Source of the DNA: an uncultured Parvibacter sp.
GTDB taxonomy: Bacteria; Actinomycetota; Coriobacteriia; Coriobacteriales; Eggerthellaceae
DNA length: 37,531 nucleotides
Direction of reading: 5' to 3'
Assembly (NCBI GenBank): GCA_910587945.1
Contig: CAJUNI010000009.1
Coordinates: 4,651 to 42,181, forward strand
Positions 8,182 through 14,648 of this stretch are shown here, one piece after another. Position 1 is the stretch's first letter. Every line of letters begins with the position of its first letter. Both the position numbers and the translations under genes were made by a program. The notes beneath the pieces are model-generated. The model made no database searches. It had not been told where the DNA came from and was given only the letters and a program-made list of their open reading frames with translations.

Positions 8182-9267
8182 TTGGCCTCTACACTGCTAT
8201 CTCAGGGACTGCGCCGGGCGCTGGTTGTGGCGTTGGCAATAGTCGCTGTGCTATGGGCTTCAGCCGCGCCGGCTTTTGCCGATGAGGTTACTGAAGCGCG
8301 AGCGGTTCTCGACGCCGCCGAAGCTCGCCTCGCTTCCATCACTGAGGAATACGATAGCCTCACCGCTGAAGTAGATAGTCTTCAAGGAGAAATTGACGCG
8401 ACGGCCAAGGAAGCTATGGAGGCCCAAGCGGCCGTAGTGGCCGGGCGCGAAGCCCTAGGCAATACTGCTATTTCTCAATATCGGGATGGTCAATCGGCGT
8501 CGCTCATTACTATCTTGCTAGACTCTTCCAACTTCCCTACGTTTCTCCGCAATGTCGAATACGTAACGCGGGTAATGAATGCTCAGGCCGATGAAATTGA
8601 AGCCCAGAAAGAGCGTCAAGCCCATCTTGAAGAGGTAACCACTGAGCTCAACCGTCAAAAGGATGCTCAGGTGGAGGCCATGAATGCTCTCGAGGCTAAA
8701 AAGGCCGAAGCTGCCAGTGTGGTATCGGCAGCCAGCGATCGTCTGAGTGATGCGGAAGCGGCCGAAGCAGAGCGCTTGGCCGAACTTGAGCGTCAAGCTG
8801 CAGCCCTCGAACAAGCCAATGCTGCTGTAGAAGAGCCTGCTGAAAACCCCAATGCCACTACCACGAATCGTCAGGATGTGGTGTCTTCTGACACCACCGT
8901 GACCCAAGATCCTAATCCCACACCTCCTTCCAGTGAGTCCGGTTGGATGACGGGTATTGCCTCAGCTTATGGTGGAGAATCTGATCCCTACACCAAAAAC
9001 CCGGGCATCACCGCTAACGGAACGGTTTGTGACGACAACTCCATGGGTGTTGCCATCCCGGCTAGCACTCCCAATTGTCGTTCCTACTTCGGGCGTACCG
9101 TAGAAATCTCCTATGGCGGAAAGACCGTGTTTGCTACCGTCGAAGATTCCGGTGGTTTGGATGGCGGAAGCCGTGCTCTGGATTTGCAGCCCGGTGTGTT
9201 TAAGGCCTTCGGCTTTTCCACCTGCCAAGAATGGGGCCTGCGTAAGGTTCGCTATCGCTTCCTCTAA
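8182..9267 (+). CDS. secreted coiled-coil protein with C-terminal RlpA-like double-psi beta-barrel
   Basis: The 361-residue product starts with a classical signal peptide (LRRALVVALAIVAVLWASA, cleavage probably after APAFA). About 190 residues of Glu/Ala-rich coiled coil follow, similar to the helical regulatory regions of cell-wall hydrolases, then a Thr/Pro/Ser-rich linker. The last about 110 residues resemble the RlpA/DPBB fold: GIASAYGGES, a central TVEISYGGKTVFATVEDSGG, and ALDLQPGVFKAFG. The expected role is peptidoglycan binding or remodelling at the surface; lytic activity is not shown. I chose TTG 8182 because it directly precedes the signal peptide and has AAGGGGAG just upstream, though at close spacing. 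An in-frame GTG at 8128 is the alternative. Confidence 0.8.
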   Translation: MASTLLSQGLRRALVVALAIVAVLWASAAPAFADEVTEARAVLDAAEARLASITEEYDSLTAEVDSLQGEIDATAKEAMEAQAAVVAGREALGNTAISQYRDGQSASLITILLDSSNFPTFLRNVEYVTRVMNAQADEIEAQKERQAHLEEVTTELNRQKDAQVEAMNALEAKKAEAASVVSAASDRLSDAEAAEAERLAELERQAAALEQANAAVEEPAENPNATTTNRQDVVSSDTTVTQDPNPTPPSSESGWMTGIASAYGGESDPYTKNPGITANGTVCDDNSMGVAIPASTPNCRSYFGRTVEISYGGKTVFATVEDSGGLDGGSRALDLQPGVFKAFGFSTCQEWGLRKVRYRFL

Positions 9268-9396
9268 GCGAGTACTGCAGCCCTGGGCCCTGCGCCCCGG
9301 CGAGCTAACCGTCTTCGGATGCTGGCTATCGCGTCAACACCCCTAACCTTTTAGAAGTAACTCTTTCCTGACTTGCGTGGTATTTCGCGGATTTCG

Positions 9397-9427
9397 TTGA
9401 ATGGCACCTGCGTGCCTGCGCTATACT
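9397..9427 (+). promoter_or_regulatory. candidate promoter for pheST leader
   Basis: TTGAAT (9397-9402) and TATACT (9422-9427) lie 19 bases apart, just ahead of the T-box. The spacer holds a perfect inverted repeat, GGCAC-CTGC-GTGCC (9403-9416). The long spacer makes the pairing uncertain. Confidence 0.4.
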
Positions 9428-9440
9428 CCCCAGATACAAG

Positions 9441-9740
9441 CATTGATGAAGATAAGATCTTGATGGTTGGTGCCCAGAGAGGGATTCCTTCGGCTGCAAG
9501 AATCCTCATGACCCCAAGATCCGTTCCCTTCGGAGCTGCTTTGCTGAACGCGGATGATGCGCCTTATGCGTCAAGACGGCCAGTAGGCAAAGCCGGATGC
9601 CCCCGTTATCGGGCTCAACTAAGGGGATAAAGAACAGGCTTCGGCTTCCTTCTTTGTCAACCGAGGTGGTACCGCGAGAGCCTTCTCTCGTCCTCGGGTG
9701 GAACGCTGGTTCCTTCCGAGAACGGAAGAAGGCTTTTTTA
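9441..9740 (+). promoter_or_regulatory. T-box riboswitch, specifier UUC (phenylalanine), controlling pheST
   Basis: The Stem I base pairs GAAG (9448-9451) with CTTC (9528-9531), then ATCTTG (9457-9462) with CAAGAT (9515-9520). The specifier TTC (9524-9526) lies between these helices on the 3' side and encodes Phe. The distal region has AGAGAG (9476-9481). The antiterminator is CCGAGG/CCTCGG (9661-9666, 9692-9697) with CGAGAG/CTCTCG (9675-9690) around the bulge TGGTACCG. TGGT fits a tRNA ending ACCA, as tRNA-Phe does. The downstream genes are phenylalanyl-tRNA synthetase, so the match is self-consistent. Confidence 0.93.
9679..9739 (+). terminator. T-box intrinsic terminator of pheST
   Basis: The distal arms are AGCCTTCT (9679-9686) and AGAAGGCT before six T residues (9734-9739), with an inner CTTCCG/CGGAAG hairpin (9713-9728). 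The left arm is part of the antiterminator, so the folds compete. Confidence 0.85.
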
Positions 9741-9773
9741 TTGGCAGAATCGATGGTCAGAAAGGCAGCAACA

Positions 9774-10835
9774 ATGGGTGTATCTGAAGAGTTGGCTCAG
9801 TTGCAAGAGGAAACCCTTGCCGCTATAGCTGCAGCCGAAACCACAAGTGCCCTTGAGGAAGTGCGCGTGCGTGTGGTGGGTAAGTCGGGAACCCTCACGG
9901 GATACTTACGCTCCATGGGCTCTGTTCCGAAAGAGGAACGCGCCTTGGTAGGCAAAGCGGTTAATGAAGCGCGCAATTGTGTGGAAGAGGCCCTTGCTGC
10001 ACGCAAGGAAGCCTTAGCTGCCGCCGAGCTCGAACAACGCATCCAGGGCGATGCCGTCGATGTAACGCTACCGGGTCGTGGGCAACAACGAGGCACTCGT
10101 CATCTCATTAATGGCATCATTGCTGAGGTGTCTGAAATCTTCTTAGGACTTGGCTATACCGTCATCGAAGGGCCTGAGATTGAAACGGACTACTATAACT
10201 TCGAGGCATTGAATGCCCCGGCCGATCACCCCAGCCGCTCGATGCAAGATACCTTCTATGTACTGGATCGCTCCGGCGACCAAGCGCGGGTTCGCGGTGA
10301 ATCTGACGTCTTGTTGCGTACCCAAACTTCTGGCGTGCAAGTTCACGCCATGGAGGATCGCCCCCTTCCCATTTATATGATTGCTCCGGGCAAGGTTTAT
10401 CGCCGCGATGTGGCTGATCCTTCTCATCTTCCCCAGTTTCACCAAATTGAGGGCCTGGTCGTGGATGAGGGTATTACTTTTGGCGATCTGAAAGGTACCC
10501 TTGACTTCCTCTGCAAGCAAATCTTTGGCGAAGATCGCAAAACGCGGATGCGCGCCCATTATTTCCCCTTCACGGAACCTTCTGCTGAGGTGGATGTGAG
10601 CTGCGGCGTTTGCCACGGCGAAGGCTGCCGTATGTGTAAAGGCACCGGCTGGCTTGAGATCTTGGGCTGCGGCATGGTGGATCCGAACGTTTTGGAAATG
10701 TCGGGCATTGATCCTGAGCGCTACTCGGGTTTTGCCTTTGGCATGGGCGTTGAGCGTATTGCTTGCTTGAAGTACGACATTCCCGATTTGCGCATGCTTC
10801 TCGAAGGAGATATGCGTTTCCTTCGCCAGTTTTAA
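9774..10835 (+). CDS. pheS: phenylalanine--tRNA ligase alpha subunit
   Basis: This 353-residue alpha subunit of the alpha2beta2 class II synthetase charges tRNA-Phe. An N-terminal coiled coil (about 1-80) is followed by the catalytic core: motif 2 region PGKVYRRDVADPSHLPQFHQ, the substrate-site stretch FPFTEPSAEVD, and motif 3 SGFAFGMGVERIACLKY. A Cys cluster, CGVCHGEGCRMC, is present as in many Gram-positive PheS proteins. I chose ATG 9774, which has AAAGG eight bases upstream and gives the usual length. In-frame ATGs at 9753 and 9597 would place the start against or inside the terminator leader. It is followed by pheT and controlled by the Phe T-box. Confidence 0.97.
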   Translation: MGVSEELAQLQEETLAAIAAAETTSALEEVRVRVVGKSGTLTGYLRSMGSVPKEERALVGKAVNEARNCVEEALAARKEALAAAELEQRIQGDAVDVTLPGRGQQRGTRHLINGIIAEVSEIFLGLGYTVIEGPEIETDYYNFEALNAPADHPSRSMQDTFYVLDRSGDQARVRGESDVLLRTQTSGVQVHAMEDRPLPIYMIAPGKVYRRDVADPSHLPQFHQIEGLVVDEGITFGDLKGTLDFLCKQIFGEDRKTRMRAHYFPFTEPSAEVDVSCGVCHGEGCRMCKGTGWLEILGCGMVDPNVLEMSGIDPERYSGFAFGMGVERIACLKYDIPDLRMLLEGDMRFLRQF

Positions 10836-10842
10836 GGAAGTC

Positions 10843-10864
10843 TGCTTCCCTGAACAGGGAAGCA
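10843..10864 (+). other. intercistronic hairpin between pheS and pheT
   Basis: TGCTTCCCT (10843-10851) pairs perfectly with AGGGAAGCA (10856-10864) across a GAAC loop. There is no T tract after it, so it may protect the pheS 3' end or tune pheT expression; it does not look like a full terminator. Confidence 0.6.
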
Positions 10865-10942
10865 GTGGCTTGGCGCAGAAGGATAGGATTCAGCAAAGCT
10901 AGATAGGGATAGGTAGACGAAATCCCATCTTGAGGAGATAAC

Positions 10943-13393
10943 ATGAAAGTATCGTTGAAGTGGTTGAGTGAATATGTGGCGGTGCCGGAAGACCTGCAGG
11001 CTTTTTGTGACCGCCTTGATTTAACGGGTACGGGCGTCGAGGGCGCTGAGACGTTAGGCGCTGCTCTTGATGGAGTGGTCATTGGTAAGGTGCTCACCTG
11101 CGAGCCTCATCCGGATAGCGATCACATGCATGTGGTCACGGTGGATGTGGGGGCTGAGGAGCCATTGCAAATCGTCTGTGGCGCCCCCAACATTGCAGCG
11201 GATATCAAAGTGCCCGTTGCCACCATTGGCGCGGAGCTTCCGGGGGGCTTTGCCATCAAGAAGTCCAAGCTTCGTGGCGTGGTGAGCTGTGGCATGTGCT
11301 GCTCTCAGCGAGAGCTGGGCTTGGGTAGCAATCACGAAGGCATTTGGGTGCTTCCGGAGGATGCCCCGGTGGGACAACCCATCGCTCAGTATGCGCAGCT
11401 TTCCGACACGGTATTAGACCTAGAGATTACCCCGAACCGTCCGGACTGCCTATCAATGGTAGGTATGGCCCGGGAAGTGGGCGCAATGTATCAAGAGGAT
11501 TATGCGAATCCTCTTGAGCCTATGGCTCATGACCTCGATGGACTCACGGATGGCCCTACGGTTGATGCCAGCGTCTCGGTGACCATTGCAGATCCGGATC
11601 GCTGTGCGCGTTATACGGCGCGAGTCATCGACAACGTTAAGGTGGGGCCAAGCCCCGATTGGTTGGCAGAGCGCGTTACGGCAGCGGGTGCTCGTTCTAT
11701 CAATAATGTGGTGGATGTGACGAACTACATCCTCTTCTTGTTCGGTCAGCCGCTTCATGCCTTCGACTATGACCGTCTTGCGGCGGCTGATGGCACCGTC
11801 TCCATTGTGGTGCGGCCGGCGAAGGAAGGCGAAGAACTCACCACCCTCGATGGTACCGAACGCAGTCTTACCCCTGATATGACCCTCATTGCAACTCCCG
11901 AGCGTCCGGTGGCCTTGGCTGGTGTTATGGGCGGCTTGGACTCCGAAGTAGAAGAGTCAACCACCACGGTGCTTCTGGAGGCAGCTACCTTTAACCCTGC
12001 TCATACCTCTCGCACGAGCCGCAACCTCGGGCTTATTTCTGAGGCCTCCTTGCGCTACGAACGCGGCGTAGATGACAATCCTATCGATGTAATCTCCGAG
12101 GCGTCGGCAGCTTTGCTGGCGGCGGTTTCGGGTGGCACGGTGCGCCCGGGGGTGGTCGATGTCTATGAGGCGCGCACGGAGCCGAAGGTGCTTTCCTTTA
12201 GAATTCCTCGCTTCTGCGCCATGATGGGCGCGGATATTCCGCGGGACTTCATCGTAGATATCTTGACGCGCTTGGGATGCACTGTCGCTGATACGGCCGA
12301 TGAATCAGTGCTTGAGGTGGTGGCACCTACGTTCCGCCCCGACCTTGAGCGCGAGATCGACCTCTATGAGGAAGTGCTGCGTCTTTGGGGCATGGACCGC
12401 ATTGAAGCTACGATGCCGGCTTCTCCGGCTCGCGTAGGCGTGCGCAGTGCGGAGCAGCGCTTGGCAGATGTCATTGTGGACACCCTACGTAGCGCGGGCC
12501 TGAATGAAACTATGACCTATTCCTTTGTGGATCCTCACGATAGCGACGCCTTAGGTCTTGATGATGAGCACCTAGGTGAGGCAGTGGAACTCATCAATCC
12601 GATGAGTTCTGAGCAAGCCTTAATGCGTCGCACAATCCTTCCCGGATTGCTTCATTCGGTGGCCTATAACCTGGCCCGCGGATCAGCCGATGTGCAGCTC
12701 TTTGAAGTGGGTACGGTCTTTAGCACGGCGGAAGGGAAGAAGAAGCCGAAAGAGCGCCGTAAGGTGGCAGGTGTGATGGCTGGTGCGATGGGGCCGAAGG
12801 GCTGGAACACCGAGCGCGTACCCTTTGATTTCTTTGATGGCAAGGGCGTGCTGGAAAGCCTGGCCCGCGAATTGGCCCTTCCTAAGGTACGCTTTAAGGC
12901 GCTCTCGGCCGAAGAGGCTCCTCAGTTACAGCCCGGTCGTGCGGCCCAAATGCTTTCTGAGGGAAGCGTTATTGGCTGGCTTGGGGAAGTGCATCCGGCG
13001 GTGGCGCAGCGCTTTGCCATTGATGAGGCAGTGGTGGCTTTTGAGCTGGATGTGAGGGCACTAACCAAAGCAGCCCGCGCCGCACGCCCCTATAAGGATG
13101 TGTCGGTTTATCCCGCTTCTACTATGGATATTGCTCTGGTGGTGGATGAAGAGGTTACCCATGAGCGCCTAGAGCAGGTTATAACCAGTGCGGGTGGTAC
13201 GCTGCTTGAGGACGTGCGTCTCTTTGATGTGTACCGCGATCCCGAGAAGGTCGGTCCCGGCAAAAAGTCCATGGCTTATACCTTGACCTACCGCTCTGCT
13301 GATCACACCTTAACCGGGGACGAGGTCGAAAAGGCCCATCAGCGCCTGATGACCAAGGTGTCCAAGGCGACGGGGGCCGAGATTCGCGGCTAG
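10943..13393 (+). CDS. pheT: phenylalanine--tRNA ligase beta subunit
   Basis: This 816-residue beta subunit completes phenylalanyl-tRNA synthetase. The order of domains is normal: N-terminal region, EMAP-type tRNA-binding domain (about 40-150, with IVCGAPNI and SCGMCCSQRELGLG), B3/B4 editing region (about 210-390, with ITPNRPDCLSMVGMAREV just before it and NNVVDVTNYILF in it), B5 domain, the class II-like core (NPMSSEQALMRRTILPGLL) and the C-terminal anticodon-binding FDX-ACB domain (about 720-815, YPASTMDIALVVDEEV through SMAYTLTYRSADHTLT). The ATG at 10943 has GAGGAG at 10932-10937. The stop codon is only two bases from the stop of the convergent metallo-beta-lactamase pseudogene. Confidence 0.97.
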   Translation: MKVSLKWLSEYVAVPEDLQAFCDRLDLTGTGVEGAETLGAALDGVVIGKVLTCEPHPDSDHMHVVTVDVGAEEPLQIVCGAPNIAADIKVPVATIGAELPGGFAIKKSKLRGVVSCGMCCSQRELGLGSNHEGIWVLPEDAPVGQPIAQYAQLSDTVLDLEITPNRPDCLSMVGMAREVGAMYQEDYANPLEPMAHDLDGLTDGPTVDASVSVTIADPDRCARYTARVIDNVKVGPSPDWLAERVTAAGARSINNVVDVTNYILFLFGQPLHAFDYDRLAAADGTVSIVVRPAKEGEELTTLDGTERSLTPDMTLIATPERPVALAGVMGGLDSEVEESTTTVLLEAATFNPAHTSRTSRNLGLISEASLRYERGVDDNPIDVISEASAALLAAVSGGTVRPGVVDVYEARTEPKVLSFRIPRFCAMMGADIPRDFIVDILTRLGCTVADTADESVLEVVAPTFRPDLEREIDLYEEVLRLWGMDRIEATMPASPARVGVRSAEQRLADVIVDTLRSAGLNETMTYSFVDPHDSDALGLDDEHLGEAVELINPMSSEQALMRRTILPGLLHSVAYNLARGSADVQLFEVGTVFSTAEGKKKPKERRKVAGVMAGAMGPKGWNTERVPFDFFDGKGVLESLARELALPKVRFKALSAEEAPQLQPGRAAQMLSEGSVIGWLGEVHPAVAQRFAIDEAVVAFELDVRALTKAARAARPYKDVSVYPASTMDIALVVDEEVTHERLEQVITSAGGTLLEDVRLFDVYRDPEKVGPGKKSMAYTLTYRSADHTLTGDEVEKAHQRLMTKVSKATGAEIRG

Positions 13394-13395
13394 GA

Positions 13396-14190
13396 CTAGA
13401 TGGTAATTGTAAGGCCGTCATAGGCGGCCTTTACCCGCCCGTGGTAGGTCTCAAGGTAGGCTTCCAGTTCTGCCATGGTAATGGGCTCGTCGTAATGCAA
13501 GCACATATGCGTAAGATAGATGGTCTTCGCCTCAAGGCGGAGGCCTTATTCTATACACTCTTGAATAGAATGGTGATCGTTAGGATTCCAGTTGCGCTTC
13601 CAGAACGTGGCATCCATGGCAAGAACATCGACTCCTTGGACGCGTTCTGCCGTTTCTGGGGGCAGAGGGCCCGTGTCACTGGCGTAAAACACGCGGGTTT
13701 CGGGGGTTTCTATCAGATAGCCATAGGTGCCCGGAGCATGGGTGACGGGGCAGGCGGTATAGGTAACTCCGTCGGCTGTGAGGGTAGCAAAAGGCTCTAG
13801 GGGAGTTTCCTCCAGAGCGTAGGTCATATAGTGGAATTCGCCATTGATGCCCGCCAGCGCATCGGGACTTCCGTACACCGGCAGCGGCACTCCGTGGCGA
13901 ATGAGTTGAACGAGGTATTCGTATTCGCCCAAGCCCCCAATGTGGTCGAAATGACAATGGGTAAAAATAATGCGATCCACGGCATCCACCTGTTCGCGGA
14001 TAAGCTGATGGCGCGCATCAGGCGGTGTGTCAATGATGGTAGTTTCAGTGCCGCGGATCATGATGCCGCAGTCCCCGCGGGACAGAGCGGGGTTAGCCCG
14101 CGCTTCTTCGCAGGCGGGGCAGTGGCAGAAGAAAGAAGGAACGCCGCAACCAGCCGCGGTTCCCATGAATGTTAGTGTGTGGCCGGTCAT
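13396..14190 (-). pseudogene. PhnP-like metallo-beta-lactamase-fold hydrolase interrupted by an in-frame TAA
   Basis: The frame encodes an MBL-fold metal-dependent phosphodiesterase-like protein. The N-terminal part has a Cys-rich loop (CGVPSFFCHCPACEEA), the metal motif THCHFDHIGG (H78, H80, D82, H83), THAPGTYGY, and the ASDTG aspartate. After HHSIQECIE (residue 214) a TAA at 13546-13548 stops translation. Translation continues in the same frame, with no shift, for 49 codons, including YLTHMCLHYDEP and AAYDGLTITI, and ends at TAG (13396-13398). These residues contain the last metal-binding His expected in the family. A single base change (for example GAA to TAA) explains the break. The start MTGHTLTF at 14190 has a GAGAGGA site upstream. 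The 214-residue product would lack the final metal-binding segment and probably be inactive. Confidence 0.85.
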
Positions 14191-14383
14191 AGGAAACGTC
14201 CTCTCTCGTGGGTTGGATTTCGCCAAGGGCTTCGTAATACCCGGGCTTTGGGCACCGGGTGAGCAGGAGCTATAGCGTTCAGGATTTTGAAATCAGTATA
14301 GAGCTCCCCTCGCAAAGATAGCCGCCCGTGTCGCATATTGGACTATGTCGGCCTTTTATCGGAAAAGGCCGCCACCCCTTCCC

Positions 14384-14409
14384 GGCAGGTAATGCTGCCC
14401 CGCTATAAT
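14384..14409 (+). promoter_or_regulatory. candidate promoter with overlapping dyad for the oxidoreductase cluster
   Basis: A perfect TATAAT lies at 14404-14409. Just upstream is the inverted repeat GGCAG (14384-14388)/CTGCC (14395-14399), which covers the place where a -35 box would sit. No good -35 box is visible, so activation by a regulator bound at the dyad is a reasonable inference. Confidence 0.5.
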
Positions 14410-14648
14410 TTCCCGCTAACTGGAAGGAAACTGTCAACAATCGGTTAGAGCGTTGAAAGCAACCTTCGAGGCTTCGGGTTCGGCTCGTTTCTCCTTCGCG
14501 GAAAGGTAGGCCCTCAACCACCGTTGGGGGAGCAAAGGAGGAAAGTGGCGGACCGAAGGAGCATTCGGTGATGATGCGTATTCGCATCTCGCGATGCGCA
14601 TGTTATTTCGCAATTAAGCGGGAAAGCAACGAGAAGAGGGGAAGGTAG
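14410..14648 (+). promoter_or_regulatory. long structured 5' leader of the molybdopterin oxidoreductase operon
   Basis: About 240 bases separate the TATAAT box from the start codon. A perfect 8-bp helix CTCCTTCG (14491-14498)/CGAAGGAG (14554-14561) encloses a second helix CCCTCAAC/GTTGGGGG (14511-14530, CACC loop) and purine-rich joining strands with GGAAAGG and GGAGGAAAG. A third hairpin, GATGCG-TATT-CGCATC, follows near 14574-14589. The folds suggest RNA-level control. It does not match the Moco riboswitch blocks I know. No coding region is supported here. Confidence 0.5.

Noticed and set aside
9597..9773. Upstream ATG codons that would extend pheS into the leader
   Set aside because: This stretch is the T-box antiterminator/terminator; ATG 9774 has AAAGG at good spacing and gives normal PheS length.
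13546..13548. Recoded stop (selenocysteine or pyrrolysine) in the PhnP-like gene
   Set aside because: The codon is TAA, while those systems use TGA and TAG; a nonsense mutation is simpler.
14491..14561. Moco riboswitch before the oxidoreductase gene (CTTCGC and GGAAAGG resemble its 3' part)
   Set aside because: The 5' blocks and the paired GCGAAG arm are missing, so I call it only an unassigned structured leader.
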